This document shows positions 1 to 8,920 of a stretch of DNA of 35,646 nucleotides, piece by piece (position 1 is the stretch's first letter; each line of letters starts with the position of its first letter). The notes beneath the pieces were generated by a model. The model was not told the DNA's origin, did no database searches, and saw only the letters and a list, made by a program, of their open reading frames with translations. The stretch spans positions 1-35,646 of the forward strand of contig JAJRPF010000018.1 of assembly GCA_024280885.1 (NCBI GenBank), given 5' to 3'. A program made the position numbers and the translations under genes. This DNA is from Planctomycetota bacterium. Its GTDB lineage: Bacteria > Planctomycetota > JAJSAM01 > JAJVHW01.

Positions 1-56
1 CCCTCTCCCTCTCCCTCTCCCTCTCCCTCTCCCTCTCCCTCTCCCTCTCCCTCTCC
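1..56. repeat. Hexanucleotide tandem repeat (CCCTCT)n
   Basis: The window opens with nine uninterrupted copies of CCCTCT plus two more bases. It is a pure pyrimidine tract on this strand. It runs off the left edge, so the true copy number is unknown. No gene is seen between here and pilT at 425; that stretch holds this tract, an inverted repeat and a second short tandem repeat. Confidence 0.95.
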
Positions 57-100
57 GGCTTCGTACCTCCGAACTCCTCGATCAATCCACGGGGTGGCGC

Positions 101-207
101 GGTCGAAATCGCGTGCCGGGCTCAATTTTTGCGCGCGTCGATGAGCTTCGACCTCATGCATCCGGTCGGCCGCGCGAAGAAATTGAGCCCGGCACGGTAT
201 TTCGACT
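101..207. repeat. Long imperfect inverted repeat upstream of pilT
   Basis: Two 37-bp arms, 101-137 and 171-207, are reverse complements with about five mismatches. The central block (GTGCCGGGCTCAATTT) is perfect. The loop is 33 bp (138-170). Transcribed, it would make a very stable hairpin, but there is no T-run after either arm, so it is not a typical intrinsic terminator. It looks like a REP-type palindromic unit or a small MITE. No second copy was found in the window. Confidence 0.85.
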
Positions 208-240
208 GACCACGGGCGCCGACGAACGGTCGTCCTGACT

Positions 241-272
241 CCACCTCTCCACCTCTCCACCTCTCCACCTCC
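241..272. repeat. Octanucleotide tandem repeat (CCACCTCT)n
   Basis: Four consecutive copies of CCACCTCT, the last with one change. It lies about 150 bp upstream of the pilT start, in non-coding DNA. It is low-complexity sequence prone to slippage. Confidence 0.85.
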
Positions 273-424
273 CCGCACGCCCCCTCCCCGGATTCTCGGA
301 ACGGGAACTTCGCCTGCGCTGTGTCGAGGTGAATCGACATGGCCCTAAACTCTGCGCCTTGTGAGGTTCGATAACCGGACGGGGAGCCGTGCCGACGCAC
401 GACTCGTTGTTTCGGAGAACCCAC

Positions 425-1489
425 ATGCTCTCGATCGAGGAACTGCTCACCCTGATGGTGAACAACGGCGGCAGCGACCTGCACATCAGTGCTGGCGCAT
501 CGCCCAAGATCCGTGTGGACGGATCGCTGATCAGCACTGATCACGGCGTACTCACGCCGGAAGCGACGCAGGTTCTCGCCTACTCGTTTCTCTCGAACGA
601 GCAGATCGCCAACTTCGAGCGCGATCTTGAGCTCGACCTCTCGTTCGGGATCGATGGTCTCGGCCGGTTCCGCGTGAATGTTTTCCTCCAGCGCGGCACC
701 GTCGCGTGCGTGCTGCGTGTGATCCCGTACGAGATCAAGCAGTTCCACGAGTTGGGCCTACCTGTGCAGGTCTGCGAGAGCATGTGTAAGTTGCCGAAGG
801 GGCTGATCCTCGTGACCGGCGCGACCGGTTCCGGCAAGTCCACGACGCTCGCGTCGATGATCGACTACATCAACGTGCATCGGACGGATCACATCATCAC
901 GCTCGAGGATCCGATCGAGTTCCTGCATCGGAACAAGAACTGCCTGTGCAATCAGCGCGAAGTGGGCAGCGACACGCACGAGTTCAAGGGCGCGCTGCGC
1001 AGCATTCTGCGCCAGGACCCCGACGTTGTGATGATTGGCGAGTTGCGCGACCAGGAGACCGTCGAAGCCGCGCTCACGATTGCCGAGACCGGGCACCTGA
1101 CGTTCGCCACTCTCCACACGTCGGATGCCGTCACCACGATCAACCGCATCATCGACATCTTCCCCAGCTACCAGCAGTCGCAGATCCGTACACAGCTCAG
1201 CTTCGTACTGCAGGCCGTCTTCGCGCAGCAGTTGGTCCCGCACGCGAGTGGACGTGGGCGCGCGCTCTCGGCTGAGCTGCTGCTCTGCACCGCCGCGGTG
1301 CGCGCCATGATGCGTGAGGACAAGATCCACCAGGTCTACAGCCTCTTGCAGACCGGCGGAAAGCTCGGGATGCGCACCATGAATCAGAGCCTCTACGAAC
1401 TCCAGAAGAGCGGCGACATCACGTACGAAGACGCGCTCTCCCACTCCACCGACCCCGAGGACCTGAAGCGGCTCTTCCACCGCATGTGA
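425..1489 (+). CDS. pilT: Type IV pilus retraction ATPase PilT
   Basis: Cytoplasmic hexameric ATPase that powers pilus retraction (twitching, uptake). The protein is 354 residues, the usual PilT length. It has an N-terminal PAS-like region, Walker A GATGSGKST at about residues 132-140, an Asp-box region (ITLEDPIEFLH), Walker B with DPDVVMIGELRD, and a His box (GHLTFATLHT). The ATG at 425 is chosen because GGAGA lies six bases upstream and the protein then begins MLSIEELL as in the family. An in-frame GTG at 389 would add 12 residues unlike the family. It is first in a tight cluster, six bases ahead of pilB. PilT and PilB are paralogues, but the absence of an MshEN domain and the length identify this one as PilT. 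Confidence 0.96.
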   Translation: MLSIEELLTLMVNNGGSDLHISAGASPKIRVDGSLISTDHGVLTPEATQVLAYSFLSNEQIANFERDLELDLSFGIDGLGRFRVNVFLQRGTVACVLRVIPYEIKQFHELGLPVQVCESMCKLPKGLILVTGATGSGKSTTLASMIDYINVHRTDHIITLEDPIEFLHRNKNCLCNQREVGSDTHEFKGALRSILRQDPDVVMIGELRDQETVEAALTIAETGHLTFATLHTSDAVTTINRIIDIFPSYQQSQIRTQLSFVLQAVFAQQLVPHASGRGRALSAELLLCTAAVRAMMREDKIHQVYSLLQTGGKLGMRTMNQSLYELQKSGDITYEDALSHSTDPEDLKRLFHRM

Positions 1490-1495
1490 TCCACC

Positions 1496-3232
1496 ATGAT
1501 CTCATTCAACAAGCGTATCGCCCGCATCCTCGAAGATGCCGGTTCCGTCCCGACCGAGGATCTCGAACGATGCCTCGAGAGTGCGGAGAAGTCGGCGCGA
1601 CCGCTGGCGTCCGTGCTCGTCGCTGAAGAACTCATCGGCGACGGCGAGCTCCTCGGCGTACTCGCTGATCACACGCGCGTTCCACCCATCGCGTTGGAGC
1701 ACGTGACGCCCGACGTTGCGGTGGTGGAGTCGATCCCGCAGGAAACTGCGTTCGAGCATGGATTTCTTCCGATCTCGAAGATCGGGAACGTCCTCACCAT
1801 CGCGCTGACGAACCCGTTCGACGTCGTCAAACTCGACGATGTCCGCATGTTCACCGGCTGTGAACTGCGACTTGTGCTGACACTGGAAGACCACCTCGAA
1901 GCCGCACTCGCGCGGGCCTACAAGTCGGCAGAGGTCGAGGTGGACGAACTCTTAGGAAGCCTCGATGAAGAGGGTGACCTGGAGTTGCAGGATGGCGACG
2001 ACGGGCTCGACTCACTCGACCTCGAAGCGCTCTCCGATCACGACGGCAGTCCGGTCATCAAGTTCGTGAACGTGATGATTTACCAGTCCGCCAAGATCGG
2101 CGCGTCGGACATCCACATCGAACCGTTCGAGCGCACGGTCTCTGTGCGCTTTCGCAAGGACGGCGTGATGAAGGAGGAGTTCGCTCCCCCGCGGCGCATG
2201 CTGAACGCGATCGTGTCGCGCATCAAGGTCATGTCCTCGATGGACATTGCTGAGCGCAAGAAGCCGCAAGACGGCAAGTTCCAGATGCGCATTGACGGCC
2301 GCCAAGTTGACTTCCGCGTCAGCATCCTGCCGGTCGTTCATGGTGAGAAAGTCGTGATGCGACTTCTCGACGCGTCGAACCTGCAGCTCAGCCTCGCCTC
2401 GCTCGGTTTCGAGCCGGCCGCCCTCGAGGACTTCCGGAAAGCGATCGCTCAGCCGTACGGGATGATCCTGGTCACCGGACCGACGGGTTCGGGCAAGTCG
2501 ACGACCCTCTACTCCGCGGTGAAGGAGATGCTCTGCGAAGAGGAGAACTTCGTCACGGTGGAGGACCCCGTTGAGTACCAGCTCCACGGCGTCAATCAGG
2601 TGCAGGTGCAGGCGAAGCGTGGGCTTACGTTCGCGAGCGCGTTGCGCGCCATCCTGCGTCAGGACCCCGACAAGATCCTGATCGGTGAGATTCGAGACAA
2701 GGAGACGATCGAGATCGCGGTGAAGGCCGCATTGACCGGTCACCTCGTGCTCTCGACGCTCCACACCAACGATGCACCATCCACGGTCACGCGCATGTGC
2801 GACATGGGCGTCGATCCGTTCATGGTCGCGTCCTCGACGCTGCTTGTCTCGGCCCAGCGGCTCTGTCGCAAGATCTGCAGCCATTGCAAGCAGCCCGAGG
2901 ACCGACCGACCGACGAGCGACTTCGCGAGCTCGGCTTCAAGGACGACGACTTCGCGCTTGAGGACATTCAGTTCGTGCGGGCGATGGGATGTCCGCGTTG
3001 CACGAACGGTTATGCCGGTCGATTTGCGGTCCTGGAGACGCTCCCGATGACCGAGGAGATCCGCCGCATCATCATCCGCGGCGGATCGGCCACCGACATC
3101 AAGGATGCGGCGCTCGCCAACAACATGATCACGCTGCGCCGTTGTGCGTTGCGTGCTGCTGCCGCGGGACGTACGTCCATCGAAGAGGTGCTCCGCGTCA
3201 CGCTCAATGACGGAGCCGGCGATGAGTCGTAG
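1496..3232 (+). CDS. pilB: Type IV pilus assembly / type II secretion ATPase PilB (GspE)
   Basis: Assembly ATPase driving pilin polymerisation at the inner membrane. The 578-residue protein has an N-terminal MshEN/GspE-N domain (about 1-150), an acidic linker (about 145-185), then the GspE catalytic domain. Walker A GPTGSGKST is at about 328-336, the Asp box contains TVEDPVEYQ, and Walker B lies in DPDKILIGEIRD. Near residues 455-500 is a four-cysteine zinc site (CRKICSHC and, about 40 residues on, CPRC), typical of PilB/GspE and absent from PilT. It starts six bases after pilT with no clear Shine-Dalgarno, which suggests translational coupling. The pilT-pilB-pilC order supports a pilus or related secretion machine. 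Confidence 0.96.
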   Translation: MISFNKRIARILEDAGSVPTEDLERCLESAEKSARPLASVLVAEELIGDGELLGVLADHTRVPPIALEHVTPDVAVVESIPQETAFEHGFLPISKIGNVLTIALTNPFDVVKLDDVRMFTGCELRLVLTLEDHLEAALARAYKSAEVEVDELLGSLDEEGDLELQDGDDGLDSLDLEALSDHDGSPVIKFVNVMIYQSAKIGASDIHIEPFERTVSVRFRKDGVMKEEFAPPRRMLNAIVSRIKVMSSMDIAERKKPQDGKFQMRIDGRQVDFRVSILPVVHGEKVVMRLLDASNLQLSLASLGFEPAALEDFRKAIAQPYGMILVTGPTGSGKSTTLYSAVKEMLCEEENFVTVEDPVEYQLHGVNQVQVQAKRGLTFASALRAILRQDPDKILIGEIRDKETIEIAVKAALTGHLVLSTLHTNDAPSTVTRMCDMGVDPFMVASSTLLVSAQRLCRKICSHCKQPEDRPTDERLRELGFKDDDFALEDIQFVRAMGCPRCTNGYAGRFAVLETLPMTEEIRRIIIRGGSATDIKDAALANNMITLRRCALRAAAAGRTSIEEVLRVTLNDGAGDES

Positions 3233-3270
3233 CGCGCTCCCGATCAGTTTGTCAGGAAGGATCAATTGAG

Positions 3271-4512
3271 ATGCCCACGTTCAAGTACAAGGCCAAGAAC
3301 TTCGGCGGCAAGAAGGTCAGCGGGACCGTTGACGGCTCTGACCAGGACGCGGCGATCGCGGAGCTGCGTAAGCGCAACCTGATCGTTCTCTCGGTCTCTG
3401 CGGGCGGAAAGGACGGCGGCGACAACGCGGGTGCTCTGAAGGCGTTGCTCACGGACTCCAACCCGAACCGCTACAAGTGCAGGGGCGAAGAGCTCGTCAT
3501 CTTCACGCGTCAGCTCTCGACCATGGTCGCCGCCGGTATCCCGATCCTCGAAGGACTGGAGATCCTCCAGGAGCAGGCCGACAAGGCCGGTTTCGCGGCG
3601 GTCCTCGACAGTATTGTCGAGGACATTCGCTCGGGCGGCGATCTGTCGCAGGCGTTCGGGAAGTTCCCGCGCAGCTTCGACACCATCTACATCTCGATGG
3701 TCCACGCGGGCGAGGTCTCGGGTCAACTGGATGACATCCTGGTTCGGCTCGCCGAGTACATGGAAGAGACCGCGAACCTGAAGCGCGAGATCAAGTCCGC
3801 GATGACGTATCCCGTCGTCTCGCTGGTCCTCGTCATCGGCATCACGATGTTCTTGATGCTGGGCATCGTGCCGAAGTTCCGTGACGTGTTCAGCTCAATG
3901 GACATCGAGCTGCCGGCTCTGACGGAGTACACGCTCTGGCTGGCCGACTGGATGACGGCGAACGTGCTCACCATGTTCGGCGGCGGGATCGCGTTGTTCT
4001 TCGGCGCCAAGTATTATGCCAAGACGAAGCGTGGCAGCTACCACATGGACTGGCTCAAACTGCACGTCCCCGTGTTTGGCCCCCTCTTCCGCAAGGTCGC
4101 ACTCAGTCGCTTCGCCAAGACGTTCGCGACGCTCGTCAAGTCGGGTGTCCCCATTCTTGAGACGTTGGACATCGTCTCGAACACGGTTGGCAACCAGGTG
4201 ATCGCGCGCGCTGTCGACGCGGCGAAGGAGAACGTGCGCCAAGGCGAGACGCTCGCGGAACCTCTTGCCGAGAGCTCCGTGTTCCCTCCCATGGTCACCA
4301 AGATGATCGGGATCGGCGAGCAGTCCGGTGCGCTCGAGAAGCTGCTGGACAAGATCGCGGAGTTCTACGACGACCAGGTGAAGGCGGCGGTGAAGAGCCT
4401 CACGAGCCTCATCGAGCCGATCATGATTGCTGTCATGGGCTTCCTCGTCGGCTCGATCGTCCTGGCGGTGTTCCTCCCCATCTTCGAGTTGCAGAAGCAG
4501 CTCGCGAAGTAG
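3271..4512 (+). CDS. pilC: Type IV pilus inner-membrane platform protein PilC (GspF)
   Basis: Polytopic inner-membrane protein on which PilB and PilT act. The 413 residues match PilC/GspF. It begins MPTFKYKAKN, a typical PilC start, and carries two T2SSF domains (about residues 70-195 and 275-395). Membrane segments are visible near 175-195 (VSLVLVIGITMFLMLGIVP), 225-245 and 375-405. Motifs such as FTRQLSTMVAAGIP and GEQSGALE are conserved in the family. AGGAAGG lies about ten bases before the ATG. The gap after pilB is 38 bp, and a strong terminator follows, so pilT-pilB-pilC is probably one transcript. Confidence 0.96.
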   Translation: MPTFKYKAKNFGGKKVSGTVDGSDQDAAIAELRKRNLIVLSVSAGGKDGGDNAGALKALLTDSNPNRYKCRGEELVIFTRQLSTMVAAGIPILEGLEILQEQADKAGFAAVLDSIVEDIRSGGDLSQAFGKFPRSFDTIYISMVHAGEVSGQLDDILVRLAEYMEETANLKREIKSAMTYPVVSLVLVIGITMFLMLGIVPKFRDVFSSMDIELPALTEYTLWLADWMTANVLTMFGGGIALFFGAKYYAKTKRGSYHMDWLKLHVPVFGPLFRKVALSRFAKTFATLVKSGVPILETLDIVSNTVGNQVIARAVDAAKENVRQGETLAEPLAESSVFPPMVTKMIGIGEQSGALEKLLDKIAEFYDDQVKAAVKSLTSLIEPIMIAVMGFLVGSIVLAVFLPIFELQKQLAK

Positions 4513-4533
4513 CGGCGACTCCCGATGACTCTC

Positions 4534-4567
4534 AGCCGCCCGGCGCACGCGCGCCGGGCGGCTTTTT
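4534..4567 (+). terminator. Rho-independent terminator after pilC
   Basis: A perfect 13-bp GC-rich stem (4534-4546 with 4551-4563), a four-base loop ACGC and a run of five T (4563-4567). It lies 21 bases after the pilC stop and separates the pilTBC transcript from the separately expressed pilin gene. Confidence 0.93.
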
Positions 4568-4690
4568 CGATTTTCTTGGAGATCGGCGCTCAAGTCGAAC
4601 GTCGATCGGTCCCGATGGGAATGCAGCAACGGACGCCAACAGTCGCGTGTGCGACGGCGGACGGACGAGAGAGAGTCAGGAGAGACCACC

Positions 4691-5404
4691 ATGAAGAAGC
4701 AAACCGGCTTCACCTTGATCGAGCTGATGATCGTTGTCGCGATCATCGCGATTATCGCCGCAATCGCCATCCCGAACCTGCTGAGCGCGCGCCTCAATGC
4801 GAACGAGACGGCCGCGATCTCGACGCTGCGCAACATCAGTTCGTCGCAGGCCCAGTTCCAGGCGAGTTCCAAGGCCGACGTCGACTTCGATGGCGCTGGC
4901 GAGTTCGGCATGTTCCGCGAGTTGTCGGGCGGCATCGGCGTTCGCACGACCACGGGCGGCACGGCTGGCTCGAAGCTCAATCCCCCTGTCCTCTCGGGTG
5001 CATTCCGCACGCTGAACGGTACGGGTGAGGTCAGCCGCTCGGGCTACATCTACAAGATCTTCCTCCCGGGAGCCCTTGGTATCGGCGTTCCCGAGGGCGC
5101 GACCACCGCGACGACGACGACGACCGACGGCACCGCGCTGGACAGCGACCTCTGTGAGACGACCTGGTGCGCATACGCGTCGCCAGCGAACTACTCGACG
5201 TCGGGTAACCGCACGTTCTTCGTGAACCAGACCGGCGACATCACGTCGAACGACAACTCGGCCTACTCCGGTCCTGGCAACTTCACCGCCGCCAACGCTG
5301 GCATGGCGTTCGAAGACACGGGCGGCGCTGACACGCTCATCACGGGTCAGGTCGCCGTCGGCACCCCGGGCCGCGACAACCTTCGCTGGAAGCAGGTCAA
5401 CTAA
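4691..5404 (+). CDS. Type IV pilin / type II secretion pseudopilin
   Basis: Structural subunit of a pilus or pseudopilus. The 237-residue precursor starts MKKQTG followed by FTLIELMIVVAIIAI, the class III signal peptide: short positively charged leader, prepilin peptidase cleavage between G6 and F7, and Glu at position 5 of the mature protein. The hydrophobic helix runs to about residue 35 (AIPNLLSARL). The C-terminal globular part is rich in Thr, Ser and Gly and has two cysteines (CETTWC). AGGAG lies about eight bases before ATG 4691, and an in-frame upstream extension is rejected because it would spoil the leader. It has its own transcription unit between two hairpins. The major pilin role is likely from abundance logic, but a pseudopilin cannot be excluded. 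Confidence 0.93.
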   Translation: MKKQTGFTLIELMIVVAIIAIIAAIAIPNLLSARLNANETAAISTLRNISSSQAQFQASSKADVDFDGAGEFGMFRELSGGIGVRTTTGGTAGSKLNPPVLSGAFRTLNGTGEVSRSGYIYKIFLPGALGIGVPEGATTATTTTTDGTALDSDLCETTWCAYASPANYSTSGNRTFFVNQTGDITSNDNSAYSGPGNFTAANAGMAFEDTGGADTLITGQVAVGTPGRDNLRWKQVN

Positions 5405-5441
5405 GGTTCGTCCCGGGGGGCACCGCCTCCCGGAGCGTATC

Positions 5442-5473
5442 CCGGCCCGGACGCTCAGCGTCCGGGCCGGTTC
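5442..5473 (+). terminator. Probable terminator after the pilin gene
   Basis: A perfect 13-bp stem (5442-5454 with 5458-5470) closes a three-base loop TCA, 37 bases after the pilin stop. Only two or three T follow, so the U-tract is weak. Position and stem strength still favour termination. Confidence 0.6.
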
Positions 5474-5578
5474 GATTCCCGGGCTCGGTGGTGACGAGTC
5501 GCCGAACTTGTGCCGGATCTCGTTCCGGCGCGCGGACGCCCGGTCCTTTTCCGCAGAAGCGGACTGGCCTCCTGGACG

Positions 5579-6487
5579 ATGAACGGGAGGGGTGGAGCCC
5601 CGCACCACGTGTCGAAGATCACCCTCATCCTGCCCGCCAAGAACGAGGCTGCCGCGTTGCCCGGCGTACTCAAGAGTATCCGTGCGGTACTGGCCACGCG
5701 CCCTTCGCATGAGACCCACGAGATCATCGTGGTCGATGACGGTAGCGACGACGGCACGGCCGAGGCCGCGGCAGCGGCTGGCGCGCGTGTCGAGAGTCAT
5801 CCGTATTCGATGGGCAACGGAGCCGCGATCAAGACCGGCATCCGCGCGGCGCGCGGCGACGTGCTGTTGATGATGGATGCTGACGGACAGCACCGCCCCG
5901 AGGACATCCCGCTGCTCCTCGATGCGCTCCCCGGGTACGCAATGGTCGTCGGCGCGCGCACCCGCGGCACCGGTACCGGCTTTCATCGCGGCATCGCGAA
6001 CCGCGTCTACAACGGGCTCGCGAGCTACGTCGTCAAACGCCGCGTCGAGGACCTCACGAGTGGATTTCGTGTCATGGACGCGCGCGCCGCGCGGCGCTTC
6101 GTCTATCTGCTCCCGAATACGTTCAGCTATCCGACGACGATCACGCTCTCGTTCTTCCGCGCAGGGTTGCCCGTGCGTTACGTGCCGATTGAGGCACAGG
6201 CTCGCATCGGGAAGAGCCATATCAAGCTCGTACGCGACGGTTCGCGATTCCTGCTGATCATCCTCAAGATCACAACGATCTTCAGTCCGCTGCGCGTCTT
6301 CCTGCCCATGAGCGCGGCTGCGTTCGCAGCAGGGCTCGCGTGGTATGCGTACACATTCTGGACGCTGCATCAGTTCACGGGTGCGAGTCAGTTGGCGTTC
6401 GTTCTCTCCGTCCTTCTCTTCGCTCTCGCAATGATCTCCGAGCAGGTCGCGGCGCTGCGCTTCGACCGCTCCGAGGACGACCGGTGA
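5579..6487 (+). CDS. GT2 family glycosyltransferase, dolichol-phosphate mannosyltransferase-like
   Basis: Predicted membrane-bound enzyme that moves a sugar from an NDP-sugar to a polyprenyl phosphate or growing glycan. The N-terminal GT-A domain shows ILPAKNEA, IIVVDDGSDDGT and the metal-binding MMDADGQHRPEDI. The mid region LTSGFRVMDARAAR resembles DPM1/GtrB-type enzymes. Two hydrophobic helices close the protein (about residues 235-260 and 270-290). The ATG at 5579 gives 302 residues. A GTG at 5609 is an alternative, since GGTGGAG lies upstream of it, while a GTG at 5510 would add an unlike extension. The next gene, also a glycosyltransferase, starts 22 bases downstream, so the two are probably cotranscribed. 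The donor and acceptor cannot be told from sequence. Confidence 0.88.
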   Translation: MNGRGGAPHHVSKITLILPAKNEAAALPGVLKSIRAVLATRPSHETHEIIVVDDGSDDGTAEAAAAAGARVESHPYSMGNGAAIKTGIRAARGDVLLMMDADGQHRPEDIPLLLDALPGYAMVVGARTRGTGTGFHRGIANRVYNGLASYVVKRRVEDLTSGFRVMDARAARRFVYLLPNTFSYPTTITLSFFRAGLPVRYVPIEAQARIGKSHIKLVRDGSRFLLIILKITTIFSPLRVFLPMSAAAFAAGLAWYAYTFWTLHQFTGASQLAFVLSVLLFALAMISEQVAALRFDRSEDDR

Positions 6488-6509
6488 GAGCCTCTCGCGT
6501 CCGCAAGTT

Positions 6510-7757
6510 GTGACGGAGTCGGTGCACGGCGAGTCCGCTGCGAAATCGATTCCCGCAGCCGCCGTCGAGCGTCCCAGAGTCGCGCAGCCTAAGGTCGAGC
6601 GTCTTCGGATCGTGTGGTTCGGCTCGTATTCCAAGGGTGCGGGATACCCGCGTTCCGACACGCTGATCGCGGGGCTGCGCGGGCTCGGTCACGAGGTCGT
6701 CGAAGTGCACGCGCCGCTCTTTCACGGAGTTTCCGGGCGCGTCGCCACAGGCGCGGGGGGCGGTCTCGTGCGCACCGCCTGGGCACAAGTGCGCTCCGCA
6801 ATCGCACTCTCACGGCTCTGGTTCCGCGTCGGCGATCATCATCTTGTGGTTGTTGGAAGCGGTGGGGTCGCCGACGCGATCCTGCTGCGGTTCCTGCAGA
6901 ACGTCGAGCGGAGACCGATGGTTCTCGACGCATTCATACCGCTCTATGACACCGTGGTGCGGGATCGGCGTCTGGCTCGTCCGGAGAGCCTGCGTGCGCG
7001 CACATTGCTTGCACTCGAGCGATTCTCGGCGCGCGTCGCGGACGTCGTCCTCGCGGATACCGAGTCCCAGGCGTCGCTCCTCACAGACGATCTTCTCCTG
7101 CCCGAAGGGAAGGCCGCCGCCGTGCCCGTCTGTCAGCCGGATCCGGGTGAGCCGGAACCGCTGCCCGAGGACGCGCCGCTGCGTGTGCTGCTTGTCGCGA
7201 CGTACATCCCGCTTCACGGCGTGGAGACGGTCGTGGAGTGCGCGCGGCTTCTCAACGGGGATGGCGTCAAGATCACGATCGTCGGGACCGGACAGGAATT
7301 CGATCGGATCGCCCCGCTCGCGCGCGATGTGCCGGATCTCGAAGTCGTCGCAGGCTTCGAGAGCACGGACGAGATCGCCGCACGATTGCGGGCCTCGCAC
7401 GTGGGGCTCGGCATCTTCGGGACGACCGAGAAGGCCGCGCGCGTCGTGCCGCTCAAGGCCGCCTTGGTTCTCGCGCACGGCCGCGCGTTGGTCACGCGCA
7501 CGGGTCCCGCGGCGGACGAATTGCTTGCGCCGACATCAGCCGCGATCCGGGTACCGCCGGGGGATCCTGATGCGCTTGCGGCGGCGTTGCGCACACTGCG
7601 CGACGATCGCGAGAGTGTCGCCCGCGTCGCTGCCGCGGGACGCGTACTCTATCTCCGGGCGCTCGCCCCCGAGGCTGTTGCGAAGCGGCTCTTGGACGTC
7701 CTCGCCGAGCGCTCGCTCTTGCCGGACGCCGGGGCTCGGGAGACGGGGACGGTCTGA
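6510..7757 (+). CDS. GT4-type glycosyltransferase (GT-B fold)
   Basis: Predicted cytoplasmic retaining glycosyltransferase. The N-terminal Rossmann part has IVWFGSYSKGAGYPRSDTL. The C-terminal half starts near LRVLLVATYIPLHGVE and contains ITIVGTGQEFDRI, then an acceptor/donor region (GLGIFGTTEKAARVVPLK) and VPPGDPDALAAAL as in GT4 enzymes. It is 415 residues from GTG 6510. The first 30 residues are Ala/Pro/Arg-rich and may not all be translated. The classic EX7E motif is not clear: the corresponding stretch reads EKAARVVPLKAA, as in some divergent GT4 members. It is paired with the upstream GT2 and convergent with gmd, 13 bp away. Confidence 0.85.
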   Translation: MTESVHGESAAKSIPAAAVERPRVAQPKVERLRIVWFGSYSKGAGYPRSDTLIAGLRGLGHEVVEVHAPLFHGVSGRVATGAGGGLVRTAWAQVRSAIALSRLWFRVGDHHLVVVGSGGVADAILLRFLQNVERRPMVLDAFIPLYDTVVRDRRLARPESLRARTLLALERFSARVADVVLADTESQASLLTDDLLLPEGKAAAVPVCQPDPGEPEPLPEDAPLRVLLVATYIPLHGVETVVECARLLNGDGVKITIVGTGQEFDRIAPLARDVPDLEVVAGFESTDEIAARLRASHVGLGIFGTTEKAARVVPLKAALVLAHGRALVTRTGPAADELLAPTSAAIRVPPGDPDALAAALRTLRDDRESVARVAAAGRVLYLRALAPEAVAKRLLDVLAERSLLPDAGARETGTV

Positions 7758-7770
7758 CTCCGTATCGCGA

Positions 7771-8778
<1,008 letters not shown>

Positions 8779-8920
8779 TTACCGGAGCGCTCTGGCCGAT
8801 GAAACGTATGGGGGCGCTCAAGCCCGCACGTCCGTCGCAATGCGGCGCACCGGCGTCGATCGACAGGGAGGACGAACGCGTGATTGGGTGTCAGAAAACG
8901 AAGTCGGCCCGTGGGTGGGG

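Noticed and set aside
5461..5482. GGTTCGATTCC, which looks like a tRNA T-arm
   Set aside because: The flanking stem has a mismatch, and no D-arm, anticodon arm or acceptor stem can be built from 5405-5460; the block belongs to the hairpin after the pilin gene.
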